This document shows, piece by piece, positions 19,208 through 28,104 of a stretch of 64,000 nucleotides of DNA. Below the pieces are notes generated by a model that did no database searches, was not told the origin of the DNA, and worked only from the letters and a program-made list of their open reading frames with translations. Position numbers and translations under genes: made by a program. Each line of letters starts with the position of its first letter. The stretch's first letter is position 1. This stretch comes from Luteolibacter yonseiensis (lineage in GTDB: Bacteria > Verrucomicrobiota > Verrucomicrobiia > Verrucomicrobiales > Akkermansiaceae), in assembly GCF_016595465.1 (NCBI RefSeq), contig NZ_JAENIK010000008.1, positions 284,869 through 348,868 of the forward strand. The letters run 5' to 3'.

Positions 19208-19462
19208 ATGGTCACCAAGCAACTCAGCATCTCCGAGTTCAAGGCGCACTGCACCGAGGAGATCCGCGGCGTGGAAAAGGGCGACACGATCATAGAGCTC
19301 ACACGCCACGGCAAAAAAGTGGCGGTGGTTCAAACCGTCCTCCGGGAAGTGTCCCCCCCGGATCTGGCAAGCTGGATGGGCAGTGGCAGGGGAATGGTCG
19401 CCTATGGGCCTGGCTACGATGCCTCGGCCTCCGCCTGGGAGGCTTCCGATTGGGAAAGTTGA
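19208..19462 (+). CDS. Type II antitoxin, Phd/YefM family
   Basis: This 84-residue protein begins with the Phd/YefM DNA-binding fold: SISEFKAHCTEEIRGVEKGD, then ITRHG-like IELTRHGKKVAVV. The C-terminal half, rich in Gly/Ser/Trp/Glu, is the likely toxin-binding tail. The PIN-domain toxin gene follows after 18 bases. By analogy with the family, it neutralises the toxin and represses its own promoter together with it. Confidence 0.85.
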   Translation: MVTKQLSISEFKAHCTEEIRGVEKGDTIIELTRHGKKVAVVQTVLREVSPPDLASWMGSGRGMVAYGPGYDASASAWEASDWES

Positions 19463-19480
19463 CACGCCCCGCTCACGCAT

Positions 19481-19888
19481 ATGAGTGCGAATTATTTGCT
19501 GGATACCTGTGCGTGGCTGGATGCGTTCGCCGCCCCTGAGCTGTTGAAACCCTCCGTAAGGAAGCTTCTGTCGGAGGAAAGCGTGCTCCATGTTTCGGCC
19601 ATCAGCCTCCTCGAAGTTTCTCGCAAGGAGGCCGAAGGAGAGCTCATTTTCGGGGTGGCGCTGGCCAAATGGTTCCAGCTCGCCCTGCCGGAAGGCCGGG
19701 TGCGGGTTTTGCAAATCACGCCGGATGTGTCGATCGACGCCACCCGTCTCCCTGCATGGGAACACAAGGATCCCGCCGACCAGATCATCGTCGCGACCGC
19801 CCGTGTCCATGGGCTGAAGGTCGTGACCTCGGATTCCAAAATCCTCAAATACCCGCATGTGGCGAGCATCGCCTCACGCAAATCCTGA
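19481..19888 (+). CDS. Type II toxin, PIN-domain ribonuclease (VapC-like)
   Basis: This 135-residue PIN domain starts NYLLDTCAWLDAF, with the first acidic residue Asp8. The conserved Glu is in SAISLLEVSRKE, and later acids are in HKDPADQIIVATARVHGLKVVTSD. All the expected Mg-binding acids seem present, so nuclease activity is likely. Family members cleave tRNA or rRNA. It is the partner of the Phd-like antitoxin immediately upstream. Confidence 0.87.
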   Translation: MSANYLLDTCAWLDAFAAPELLKPSVRKLLSEESVLHVSAISLLEVSRKEAEGELIFGVALAKWFQLALPEGRVRVLQITPDVSIDATRLPAWEHKDPADQIIVATARVHGLKVVTSDSKILKYPHVASIASRKS

Positions 19889-19901
19889 TCGCCCGTGAAA
19901 C

Positions 19902-20312
19902 TCACCCCCATCTCTCCAGCCAATCCGCAGGCATTCTCAGCGGTTTGCCCTCCGGCATTTTCACGAGGGCGAGTGATTGCCGGGCGGTGACGAGCAGCGC
20001 GCCGTCGGACTCGCGGATCATTTCAAACCCACACCAGAAGCGGGCGCGGGAGACCTCGCCGAGCGTGCCGCGGATCGTCAGCCAGTCGCCGAGCTTCGCC
20101 GGGCGCTTGTAGTCGATCTCGGTGCGGGTGACGACGGGGAAAATGTGGGTTTCGAGCATGGACGGGAGATCCATGCCCAGCTTCGCGGCGAGACGGGTGC
20201 GGCAGGTCTCGATCATCCGCAGGTAGGCGATGTTGTGGACGACCTGGCCGCAGTCGGTATCGAAAAACATCACTTCTTCACGGGTTTCGAGGGTCGGGGC
20301 GCTGTCTGGCAT
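19902..20312 (-). CDS. Acyl-CoA thioesterase, 4HBT/YbgC family
   Basis: This 136-residue hotdog-fold protein carries FFDTDCGQVVHNIAYLRMIE, the 4-hydroxybenzoyl-CoA thioesterase active-site motif with the catalytic Asp in DTD. The family hydrolyses acyl-CoA thioesters in the cytoplasm; the actual substrate is unknown. ATG 20312 is preferred to a TTG at 20363, which would add 17 residues without family similarity and overlap the divergent gene's leader. Confidence 0.85.
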   Translation of the reverse strand: MPDSAPTLETREEVMFFDTDCGQVVHNIAYLRMIETCRTRLAAKLGMDLPSMLETHIFPVVTRTEIDYKRPAKLGDWLTIRGTLGEVSRARFWCGFEMIRESDGALLVTARQSLALVKMPEGKPLRMPADWLERWG

Positions 20313-20392
20313 GGGTTGAATCTGGCCGAACCGGCCCGGATCTGCAATGTTCGCTTGTGACAAGGCGTAGGGATGGCGTTATCTCAGTGCGA

Positions 20393-22096
20393 ATGGAGTC
20401 AGGAAAATTTCGTCTTCTCAAAATGGTGAGCCTGCTGGGGGTGTTGTCCACCGCATTGAGCGCCGGGGAATTCTCCCCGCCGGCGGAGGGCCCGGTCGCA
20501 TTCCGCCGGGATCGCATGCCATTGGACGTGGAGACGATGGCGGATGTCGCGGAAAAGCTGGCAACCCTCGCGGATGGGCTTGACCCGCAGACAGCCCGGG
20601 AAAGGCGTGGGGCGGCGCAGATGCTGGCGCTTTCCCTGGCACTTGATCCGGGAAACAGCGCGGCACGTGGATTGATCGAGGATTTCACCGCGGGAAAACA
20701 CAAGCGCGATGCGGATGACGGCAAGATGGAAAAAAGCCGTGCGTCGCTGTGGCAGGTCATCGGCTGGCTCGACACGCCGGAAGCCGGGCCCCAGGGGCAG
20801 TCGCTCGCGGCATGCCTGAAGGATGTGCTCGTCATTTCAGATCCGAAGGACCCGCGCGGAGAATCCCTCCGCGAGGCGGGCGAGCGGGGCAAATGGGCGG
20901 GCTGGATTCCGCCGCTCGCCAAGTATGAGACCGTGGTGGCGGCCGCCGGAGACACGCCGGTGGAGCCGGTTCCCGCCGAGGTGCGTCTTGAGAAGGCGAC
21001 GGTGAAGACCATGCTTTTCTCCGCCGTGAACACCGGCCGGATGCCACAGACCGTGCCTTTCGTCGCGTCTGTCTCCATGACCTCCGAGCGGACGGACAAC
21101 GACGCGCCTTTTTTTGTCCACGTCGGTTCCCAGGCGGGAGCCATGCCAACCGGGGATCTGATCAAGCTGCTGGAGAAACAGCATGGCAAGCTCCCTGCGG
21201 GAATCCGGGTGACGATCGGCGTGGAAGGATCGCAAATCCTGCCTCCGGCAAAAAACACTCCCGCGATCAATGCCGCCGCGGCGGTCCTGGCCAGCGCGGC
21301 GGTCACCGGGAATGAACCGGATGCGACGATCATCGGCACCCTGGATGAAGCGGGAAATTTCTTGGTGCCTCCGGATCTCTGGAGCCAGCTCCGGTCGCTC
21401 GGCAAGGGTAGCGGAGGCCGGCTGATATTGCCCGCGGGCGCGGCGGATACCCTCCCCTCCCTGCTTGCGATGGAGCAGCCCCAGTTCTTCTTCGACTACG
21501 AGGTGCTGCTCGCGGTCAATTTCAAGGATGTGCTCGAACTGTCGGTAAAAAATCCGGAAGGTCCGCTCGCAAGCGCCACCAACAAATTTCGCGAACTCCG
21601 CGAAAAATCGACCACGCTGCCGGTGGGACAATACGTCGGAAATCCATTCGTCCGCCGCCGTTTGTTGGAGACCGCGCAGGAAGTGCCGAATCACTACTCG
21701 GCGAGGATGCTCGCCTTGCAGGGATCGGGAAACCGCCCGGTGTTCCTCCCGAGGAAACTCCTGATCCACGAGCTGCGCCGCGCCATCGAGCCGATGGAGT
21801 GGATCACGAAGCGCACGAGCCCCGGCTATACGGACGAGGAAATCCCGCGCATCGCCCCCACCTACGAGACCTGCCGTAGCGCGGTGGACGGCTTGTTCCG
21901 CTATACCGAGAAGAGCGACCGCGACCTCCTGACCTTGGTCCAGGAACTCGTGGCGAAGCTCCGCCCTCTCGACCGGGCGACCACGAAAGCCCGGGATTAT
22001 TATGACACGGTGAGCCCGATGCAGGCCGCCCAGACGGCGATCATGACGACCTACGCCCAGGTTTCCCTGCAACTCGCACTGGATGGCACACGTTAG
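20393..22096 (+). CDS. Exported protein with degenerate Lon-type (S16) protease domain
   Basis: This 567-residue protein begins with a hydrophobic export signal (LLKMVSLLGVLSTALSAG). Residues about 195-395 resemble a Lon proteolytic domain. A strand GIRVTIGVEG precedes NTPAINAAAAVLASAAVTG, which lines up with the Lon segment around the catalytic Ser. IIGTLDEAGNFLVPP and the RLILPAG strand follow. At the Ser position there is Ala, and the usual catalytic Lys after the G-x-x-x-P-I-G-G turn is not seen, so it should be inactive. The remaining regions are helical and unrecognised. A GH10 gene follows closely (19 bases to its preferred start). Confidence 0.55.
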   Translation: MESGKFRLLKMVSLLGVLSTALSAGEFSPPAEGPVAFRRDRMPLDVETMADVAEKLATLADGLDPQTARERRGAAQMLALSLALDPGNSAARGLIEDFTAGKHKRDADDGKMEKSRASLWQVIGWLDTPEAGPQGQSLAACLKDVLVISDPKDPRGESLREAGERGKWAGWIPPLAKYETVVAAAGDTPVEPVPAEVRLEKATVKTMLFSAVNTGRMPQTVPFVASVSMTSERTDNDAPFFVHVGSQAGAMPTGDLIKLLEKQHGKLPAGIRVTIGVEGSQILPPAKNTPAINAAAAVLASAAVTGNEPDATIIGTLDEAGNFLVPPDLWSQLRSLGKGSGGRLILPAGAADTLPSLLAMEQPQFFFDYEVLLAVNFKDVLELSVKNPEGPLASATNKFRELREKSTTLPVGQYVGNPFVRRRLLETAQEVPNHYSARMLALQGSGNRPVFLPRKLLIHELRRAIEPMEWITKRTSPGYTDEEIPRIAPTYETCRSAVDGLFRYTEKSDRDLLTLVQELVAKLRPLDRATTKARDYYDTVSPMQAAQTAIMTTYAQVSLQLALDGTR

Positions 22097-22115
22097 AATC
22101 ACCAAGCAGCGAATC

Positions 22116-23861
22116 ATGCGTCTCATCCCATTCATTCTCATGATGGCGGCGTCCTTCTGCCCTGCCGTGGAAATTCCGGCAGGCGGCGTGGAACTGATCA
22201 CGACACAGGAAAAAACCACCGCCTGGACAGGAACGGTCGGACATGCGGAAAAAGTTTCCGTAGATGGACAGGATTTCTCCCAGGCGATGCGGATCACCGT
22301 GGACAAGGCCAGTCCGGAACAACCGTGGAACGCGCAACTGGCAACTCCCCTCACGACCGGGCCGGTGAAAAGCGGCGACAAGCTGCTGATCACCTACATG
22401 GCGCGCTGCCCGGTGGAAAAAGAGGGGCTTGCGATGGCGAAAGTGCAGTTGAAAACTCCGCCCCATGACATGCTCGGGATCACCGAGAATGCCAGGATCG
22501 GCACCGCATGGCAGGCTGTCCATCAGGTGATCGTGGCGAAGCTGGACGCGCCGGAGGGCACGGCCGAACTGGCGATTTTCCTCGGCGAACAAACCCAGAC
22601 GGTGGAAATCGCGAACGTCCGGGTGCTCAACTACGGCCCGGACTTCGACATCACGAAACTGCCGCGTCAGAAAGACACCTACGAAGGACGCGGGCCGGGA
22701 GCCCCGTGGAGAAAAGCGGCGCTGGAACGCATCGAAAGTATCCGCAAGGCGGACTTTTCGATACGGCTGCGGGGAAAAGACGGCGCCCCGCTCGCCAACA
22801 CCGCGGTGGAGATCGAGCTGGACCGCCACGAATTCGGCTTCGGCACCTGCGTGACGCGCGGGATGTTGACGATGGAGGGACCGGATGGCGACCGCTACCG
22901 CGACATCGTGCGACGGACGTGCAGCCGGGTGGTTTTTGAAAACGATCTGAAGCCGGATACCTTCCCCCATGACACGCAGGGCAAGGCGGAGCTGGAGAAG
23001 AGCATGGCATGGCTGGAAGCAAACGGAATTTCGATCCGTGGCCACTACCTGATGCAGGAGGCGGTGGATGGTTGGACCCGCGAACGCCTGGCGGATCCGG
23101 CGAAGGCGCGGGAAGCCTTGCTGGCCAGCTCGCGGGAACGCATCGCCGCCATCGGTGACCGGGTGACGGAATGGGATGTGATCAACCATCCCATCGCGTG
23201 GAAAGGGGCGGAAATGCTCGGACAGAAAGGTCCGCCGCTCGACGGCGTGGGCATGGAGATCTTCCGTGAGGCGCGCCAACTCACCAACCTGCCGCTCTGC
23301 ATCAATGAGGATCAGATTTTCCGCCCCGGTCCCCAGCAGGACAAGACCTACGAGTTATTGGAAAAACTCAAGCGCGACGGCGTTCGGGTGGATGGACTGG
23401 GAAACCAGGCACATTTCCACAGCAGCTACCTGCCCTCGCCGGAGGAACTGCTGCGCGTGACGGACCATTTCACGTCGGTGGTGCCGAAGCAGGTGATCAC
23501 CGAGTTCGACATCGCGACGAATGGCGACGACCAGCTCGCCGCGGATTATCTGCGGGACAGCATGATCGCTTGTTTCAGCCACCCCGCCTACGATGGTTTC
23601 CTCCTGTGGGGTTTTTGGGAAAACCGCCACTGGATTCCCGAAGCGGCCCTTTGGAAGAAGGACTGGACACCGAAACCCGCCGCCCTCGTCTGGGAAGAAT
23701 GGCTGTGTGAAAACTGGCACACCAAGGAAACCCTGGTCAGCGATGCGGACGGCAGGGTAAGCTGGCGGGGATTCAAGGGCAGCTACAAGGTGAAAACCGG
23801 AGCACGCGTGACGGCTCCGTTCCAACCTGGCAAGACGTCCGAAATCGTGATTCCGGATTAG
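22116..23861 (+). CDS. Glycoside hydrolase family 10 protein (xylanase-like) with altered acid/base residue
   Basis: This 581-residue exported protein has a signal peptide MRLIPFILMMAASFCPAVE. Residues about 20-190 form a carbohydrate-binding-like beta domain. The GH10 (beta/alpha)8 barrel covers about 200-530: RVVFENDLKPDTFP, RGHYLMQEAVDGW, EWDVINHPIAWKG, GLGNQAHFHS and ITEFDIAT. The nucleophile Glu463 (TEFD) is present. The acid/base position, usually the Glu of the DVVNE motif, reads DVINH with His358. Its activity may therefore be lost or changed. ATG 22116 is preferred over 22083, which overlaps the preceding gene's stop. Confidence 0.82.
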   Translation: MRLIPFILMMAASFCPAVEIPAGGVELITTQEKTTAWTGTVGHAEKVSVDGQDFSQAMRITVDKASPEQPWNAQLATPLTTGPVKSGDKLLITYMARCPVEKEGLAMAKVQLKTPPHDMLGITENARIGTAWQAVHQVIVAKLDAPEGTAELAIFLGEQTQTVEIANVRVLNYGPDFDITKLPRQKDTYEGRGPGAPWRKAALERIESIRKADFSIRLRGKDGAPLANTAVEIELDRHEFGFGTCVTRGMLTMEGPDGDRYRDIVRRTCSRVVFENDLKPDTFPHDTQGKAELEKSMAWLEANGISIRGHYLMQEAVDGWTRERLADPAKAREALLASSRERIAAIGDRVTEWDVINHPIAWKGAEMLGQKGPPLDGVGMEIFREARQLTNLPLCINEDQIFRPGPQQDKTYELLEKLKRDGVRVDGLGNQAHFHSSYLPSPEELLRVTDHFTSVVPKQVITEFDIATNGDDQLAADYLRDSMIACFSHPAYDGFLLWGFWENRHWIPEAALWKKDWTPKPAALVWEEWLCENWHTKETLVSDADGRVSWRGFKGSYKVKTGARVTAPFQPGKTSEIVIPD

Positions 23862-24124
23862 TGCGGCTTCGGCTGCGGTTCGTCGCCCAGGAGCTTGTCC
23901 AACTCCACGACACGCTCCCAAGGCAGCCGCTTGCGCTGGTATTTCTTCCAGATGATGTCGCGCAGTTCGCGCAAGGCTTCCTCGGACGGCGGGGTCATGT
24001 CCGTCCAGGTGGGATTGCGTTTCTGGGTGGTGGTCATGATGGTCCACTTGCCGCCGAGGTAATAATTCGCTCGGTAGTAAACCTTTCCCTCGTCGGTATT
24101 TTCGAACCACTCGTGACTTTCCAT
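23858..24124 (-). CDS. Hypothetical 88-residue protein
   Basis: This short hydrophilic protein begins MESHEWFENTDEGKVYYRAN. It contains WTIMTTTQKRNPTWTDM and a helical segment EEALRELRDIIWKKYQRKRL. It shares its last four bases with the stop of the convergent GH10 gene. The start at 24124 is chosen because longer versions run into the leader of the divergent CvfB-like gene. I recognise no family. Codon use looks ordinary for the window. Confidence 0.6.
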   Translation of the reverse strand: MESHEWFENTDEGKVYYRANYYLGGKWTIMTTTQKRNPTWTDMTPPSEEALRELRDIIWKKYQRKRLPWERVVELDKLLGDEPQPKPH

Positions 24125-24223
24125 GCCGGAGACTGGCCCGCCGGGGGGGCGGAGGCAAGTGATATGGGACCGGGTTGAGAAATCGCCATCGACTCGCCGC
24201 CGCATGCCCGGCATCATGCCCGC

Positions 24224-25084
24224 ATGGCACACATCGGCACACGCGACTCACTCCGGATCCTGAACGAGAAAACCTTCGGGCTTTATCTCGATGGCGGCGA
24301 TCTCGGGGAAATCCTGCTGCCGCGCCGCGAAATGCCGGAGAAGTGGACGCTCGGGGAGTTCGTGGACGTCTTTCTCTACAACGACTCCGAAGACCGCCCG
24401 GTCGCCACGCTGAAGATGCCGAAGGTCATGCCCGGCCGGTTCGCCCGGCTGAAGTGTGTGGCGGTCACGGGCGTCGGCGCGTTTCTCGACTGGGGGCTGC
24501 CGAAGGACCTGCTGGTGCCTTTCCGCGAACAGAAGGTCCGCATGGAGGTCGGGAAAAACTACATCGTGCACGTGCATGTGGACGAGCAGACGGCACGCAT
24601 CATCGCCTCCACCCGGCTCACCCGCCACATCGACCAGGAACCGCACGACTTCCGCACCGGCCAGGCCGTGGACCTGATGGCCTATGCGAAAACCGATCTG
24701 GGCTACAAGATGATCATCAACGACACGCACAGCGGACTCATTTTCGCCAACGATGTCTTCCAACCCCTGCACCCCGGAGAGATGCTCAAGGGTTACATCG
24801 CCGACGTCAGGCCGGATGGAAAAGTCGACCTCACCCTGCACGCTCCCGGCCGGGCGAAGATCGACGACCTGGAAGGCCAGATCCTCGCGGAACTCAAGGC
24901 GCGCGGCGGATTCTGGGCCATCGGCGACCATACCTCGGCTGCGGAAATCAACGAAGAGCTGGGGGTCAGCAAACGCGCCTTCAAACAAGCGACGGGAGCG
25001 TTGTTCAGGAAACAGGTCATCCGCATCGAGGAAAGAGGTCTGCGGCTGCTTGAGGAAACCGATTGGTCGCCCAGCGAAGGATGA
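24224..25084 (+). CDS. cvfB: CvfB/YitL-family S1-domain RNA-binding protein
   Basis: This 286-residue protein starts with a small S1-like beta domain (FGLYLDGGDLGEILLPRREMP). A second S1-type domain follows (GVGAFLDWGLPKDLLVPFREQ), with KGYIADVRPDGKVDLTLHAPG as a third. The C-terminal winged-helix segment, about residues 215-280, includes AEINEELGVSKRAFKQATGAL. This order matches CvfB (conserved virulence factor B), a cytoplasmic RNA-binding protein that affects gene expression. It stands as a single gene here. Confidence 0.85.
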   Translation: MAHIGTRDSLRILNEKTFGLYLDGGDLGEILLPRREMPEKWTLGEFVDVFLYNDSEDRPVATLKMPKVMPGRFARLKCVAVTGVGAFLDWGLPKDLLVPFREQKVRMEVGKNYIVHVHVDEQTARIIASTRLTRHIDQEPHDFRTGQAVDLMAYAKTDLGYKMIINDTHSGLIFANDVFQPLHPGEMLKGYIADVRPDGKVDLTLHAPGRAKIDDLEGQILAELKARGGFWAIGDHTSAAEINEELGVSKRAFKQATGALFRKQVIRIEERGLRLLEETDWSPSEG

Positions 25085-25113
25085 GACCGGGATCGATCCT
25101 TTGAATCCCGCGC

Positions 25114-25671
25114 CTATTTCCTCTTCTTCACCGCCTTCTTCTGCTCGAAGCTGACGGCTTTCGGGTCGAACGCTTCCGGATCATACCCCGGGTGCGCCCA
25201 CTCGATTTCTCCGTGCAGGGCCTGCATGTATTGGAAAGTCCCGCCAAAGTCCTCCGGGGGACAGGCACGCTCGCCTTCCAACACCACCGGACCGCCTTCA
25301 CCGGCGGCCCATTTTTCGAAAACGATCTCATGGATCCATTCGTCCGCGAAATCGTAACGATAAAGGATGCGGATCGGCAGACGGCGCTTTCCAAGGAATT
25401 CCTTCACCGTCAGCACGGCCTCGTCCTGGAACTCACCCGCCGTCTGGTCTTCCAGACCCACCGGGCCGATGACATCGACCAGCCGCTTGCCTTTTCCGTG
25501 GCGGAACTCGTGCGGGCTTTTGTTGTCCCAGCCCATCACCGACTGGATCGCGTCGCTGAACTGGATGAACGTGACTTCCGAGGAAATGGAGAAACGCCGC
25601 CAGATCTGAGGCTGGATCCCATACAGAAACACCTTCACCACCACACGGTTCTCGTCTTTCGCCTTCGCCAT
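25114..25671 (-). CDS. Plasmid pRiA4b ORF-3-like family protein
   Basis: This 185-residue protein has the family pattern VKVFLYGIQPQIWRRFSISS, then FSDAIQSVMGWDNKSPHEF, and near the end ILYRYDFADEWIHEIVFEKW and CPPEDFGGTFQY. The family is widespread and of unknown biochemical role, often with a conserved HxH/YxYDFGDxW region. The C-terminus is basic (KKAVKKRK). It is convergent with the CvfB-like gene. Confidence 0.85.
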   Translation of the reverse strand: MAKAKDENRVVVKVFLYGIQPQIWRRFSISSEVTFIQFSDAIQSVMGWDNKSPHEFRHGKGKRLVDVIGPVGLEDQTAGEFQDEAVLTVKEFLGKRRLPIRILYRYDFADEWIHEIVFEKWAAGEGGPVVLEGERACPPEDFGGTFQYMQALHGEIEWAHPGYDPEAFDPKAVSFEQKKAVKKRK

Positions 25672-25798
25672 GCCAAGAGCTTGTGGACATCCCGCCGGAA
25701 AAAATCAAACCCGGATTTCCTCCAACATTTTCCCGCCCGCGCGAATCCCCCAAAACCTCGGCTCGACCGACCGCCATCCGTCACGCTAATTGAATGTC

Positions 25799-26344
25799 AT
25801 GGAAAACGAATCCTCCGCCGCCATTTCCACCGCTCCGGCAGTTGGTAAAAAGCACCATTTCCGCTTTCACGCGCGCCACCTCCACCTTGCCCCCACTTTC
25901 GGAAACGACTGGTTCGCGCTCAAGGCGGAAGCCTTCGCGCGTTTTTTCGGCACCCCCACCTTCCTCGTCGGGCAGACGGTCATCGTCGGGGCATGGATCA
26001 TCCTGAATACCACGGGAGTGGTGAAATTCGACATCTACCCGTTCATCCTGCTCAATCTCGCGTTCAGTCTCCAGGCCGCCTACGCCGCTCCGCTGATCCT
26101 GCTCGCCCAGACGCGCCAGGCGGACCGGGACAAGGCCCATGCCGATGCCGACGCCCAGCACCGCGAAGACCTGGCCGCCGCCAGCGAACAGCGGGAAAAA
26201 CTCGCCTCCGCCCAGACGGCCACCCTTCTGGAGCTCGTCCGCCAGAACACCGAACTGACCGCCATCACCAAGACGCTGAGTGAACGGATCGAAGTCCTCA
26301 CCGCCGAAGTCCACCAGCGCATCACGGAAAATTCAGCAAACTGA
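25799..26344 (+). CDS. DUF1003 membrane protein
   Basis: This 181-residue protein contains the DUF1003 core: FFGTPTFLVGQTVIVGAWII, then FDIYPFILLNLAFSLQAAYAAPLIL, two membrane segments joined by a short conserved loop. A soluble coiled-coil tail (about 110-175) rich in Glu/Ala/Arg follows. The function of the family is unknown. ATG 25799 is preferred over a TTG at 25790. The next membrane-protein gene follows after 44 bases in the same direction. Confidence 0.82.
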   Translation: MENESSAAISTAPAVGKKHHFRFHARHLHLAPTFGNDWFALKAEAFARFFGTPTFLVGQTVIVGAWIILNTTGVVKFDIYPFILLNLAFSLQAAYAAPLILLAQTRQADRDKAHADADAQHREDLAAASEQREKLASAQTATLLELVRQNTELTAITKTLSERIEVLTAEVHQRITENSAN

Positions 26345-26388
26345 AACCACCGGCCACGCCGCTTTCCTGCCAGAACCGACTCCGCGAA

Positions 26389-26721
26389 ATGAAGCTTCCC
26401 GAACCCGATGCGACCGAGGTCGAGCGAGACATCGCCATCCACATCTTCACCGCCTCCGCGGCGCTCGTCGGCGTCTGCCTCACCGTCATCAGCATCGTGG
26501 GCCGCATCACGGTTGGAACAAAAATCCACCGCCTGGAAGACGACCTGCTGGCGGTCGATGCCATGGTTTTCCTCGTTTCCTGCCTGCTTTCCTACGGCGC
26601 GCTGCGTGTCCGGACGAAACGCCGCATGCACCGGCTGGAAACCGCGGCCGACATCGTCTTCATCATCGGCCTCTGCGGCCTGGTGCTGGCCTGCGGCCTG
26701 ATCGTCTGGACCGTCGTTTGA
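26389..26721 (+). CDS. Small three-span membrane protein
   Basis: This 110-residue protein has hydrophobic segments at about residues 18-38, 53-70 and 85-108. It begins with an acidic cytoplasmic stretch (PEPDATEVERDI). It follows a DUF1003 gene and precedes a vsr gene by 30 bases on the same strand. No family is recognised, though the form resembles uncharacterised small inner-membrane proteins found beside DUF1003 genes. Confidence 0.7.
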   Translation: MKLPEPDATEVERDIAIHIFTASAALVGVCLTVISIVGRITVGTKIHRLEDDLLAVDAMVFLVSCLLSYGALRVRTKRRMHRLETAADIVFIIGLCGLVLACGLIVWTVV

Positions 26722-26751
26722 CGGCATCGGGAACATGAACCACCTTTCCCC

Positions 26752-27177
26752 ATGGCCGACGTCTTCACTCCGGAAAAACGGTCCGAAGTCATGGCGAAAA
26801 TCCGCGGCCATGACACCAGGCCCGAACTCATCCTGCGCTCCCTGCTGCACCGCCATGGCTACCGGTTCACCATCCGTGGCCCGAAAAACAAACTGCTGCC
26901 GGGCCGTCCGGATCTCGTCCTGCCGAAGCACCAGACCGTCATTTTCGTCCACGGCTGCTACTGGCACGGCCATGAGCACTGCAGACATTTCCGCATCCCC
27001 AAATCCCGCAGCGACTGGTGGACCCTCAAGATCGATGGCAACCGCGCCCGGGACCTCCGGGTGGAGAAGCAGCTCCGGGCCCTCGGCTGGCATGTCGTCA
27101 CCATCTGGGAGTGCGCCCTGAAAACCGCCGCCGCGCGGAGCTGGTTGGAAAAGCGGTTGCCGAAGCTTCTGGGGTGA
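26752..27177 (+). CDS. vsr: Very short patch repair (Vsr) endonuclease
   Basis: This 141-residue protein has the full Vsr pattern. RSEVMAKIRGHDTRPEL at the N-terminus is followed by LPGRPDLVLPKHQTVIFVHG with the metal-binding Asp. Then come GCYWHGHEHCRHF with the His/Cys zinc-site residues, KIDGNRARD, and WECALKT. Vsr nicks beside T in T:G mismatches arising from 5-methylcytosine deamination. No C5 cytosine methyltransferase gene is in the window, so its usual partner is elsewhere or absent. Confidence 0.92.
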   Translation: MADVFTPEKRSEVMAKIRGHDTRPELILRSLLHRHGYRFTIRGPKNKLLPGRPDLVLPKHQTVIFVHGCYWHGHEHCRHFRIPKSRSDWWTLKIDGNRARDLRVEKQLRALGWHVVTIWECALKTAAARSWLEKRLPKLLG

Positions 27178-27248
27178 TCGCGGCGTTTTCATTCCGATTC
27201 AACCCGGAGTTGTGATCCGGCGTCCATCTGCTAGTTTCCCGCCGCCCG

Positions 27249-27986
27249 ATGAGTTCCACCCAGTCTCCAATCCCGGTTTCCACCGGAGTCGTCTTCCAAG
27301 CCCGTGGTGTCCGCAAAGTGTATCACACCGGTGAACTCGACGTGGTGGCCCTCCACAGCGTGGACATCGACCTGAACGCCGGCGAACTCGTCTGCCTGTT
27401 AGGCGCGTCCGGCAGTGGAAAATCAACCCTCCTGAACATCCTTGGCGGATTGGATGTGCCCAGCTCGGGCGACCTCATTTACAAGGGTTGGCCGCTGGAT
27501 GGATCGGAGGAGAACACGCTCACCCTCTTCCGCCGGAACTGTGTCGGCTTCGTCTTCCAGTTCTACAATCTCATCCCCAGCCTGACCGCCCGGGAAAATG
27601 TCGCCCTCATCACGGGGATTTCCCGCAATCCGATGACACCGGAGGAAGCGCTGGAAATGGTCGGCCTCAGCGGACGGATGGACCACTTCCCTTCCCAGCT
27701 CTCCGGCGGCGAGCAGCAGCGTGTCGCCATCGCCCGCGCCATCGCGAAACGCCCGGAGGTCCTGCTCTGCGACGAACCCACAGGGGCGTTGGACGTGACC
27801 ACCGGCATCGCCGTGCTGGAGGCTGTCGAACGCATCAACCGCGAGCTCGGCACCCTCACCGTCATCATCACCCACAACGCCGCCATGGCGGATATGGCGG
27901 ACCGGGTGCTCCACCTGTCGGATGGGAAGATCGTCAAATCCTACCGCAACGACGTCCGCCTGCCCGCAGCCGAACTGAAATGGTAA
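27249..27986 (+). CDS. ABC transporter ATP-binding protein (MacB/LolD type)
   Basis: This 245-residue ATPase has Walker [12 protein letters not shown], the Q-loop region [18 protein letters not shown], signature [19 protein letters not shown] and Walker [13 protein letters not shown]. The DEPTGALD form is typical of the LolD/MacB/DevA exporters that act on lipoproteins, antibiotics or glycolipids. The large FtsX-like permease follows at 28105, so these two form one transporter. A HlyD adaptor lies 4 kb downstream. Confidence 0.92.
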   Translation: MSSTQSPIPVSTGVVFQARGVRKVYHTGELDVVALHSVDIDLNAGELVCLLGASGSGKSTLLNILGGLDVPSSGDLIYKGWPLDGSEENTLTLFRRNCVGFVFQFYNLIPSLTARENVALITGISRNPMTPEEALEMVGLSGRMDHFPSQLSGGEQQRVAIARAIAKRPEVLLCDEPTGALDVTTGIAVLEAVERINRELGTLTVIITHNAAMADMADRVLHLSDGKIVKSYRNDVRLPAAELKW

Positions 27987-28104
27987 ATCGTCAAGAAGTT
28001 GAGTGTCTGAAACCGGGCGTTGAGAGCAAGATAAAGAATCCGATTCCAGCATCATCCGCTTCTTTCTCCGTCAACTCCCAACCATCCACTCTCAACCGTC
28101 TTTC

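Noticed and set aside
26752..27177. Part of a restriction-modification system
   Set aside because: A Vsr gene is often near a cytosine methyltransferase, but none of the neighbours is a methyltransferase or restriction enzyme.
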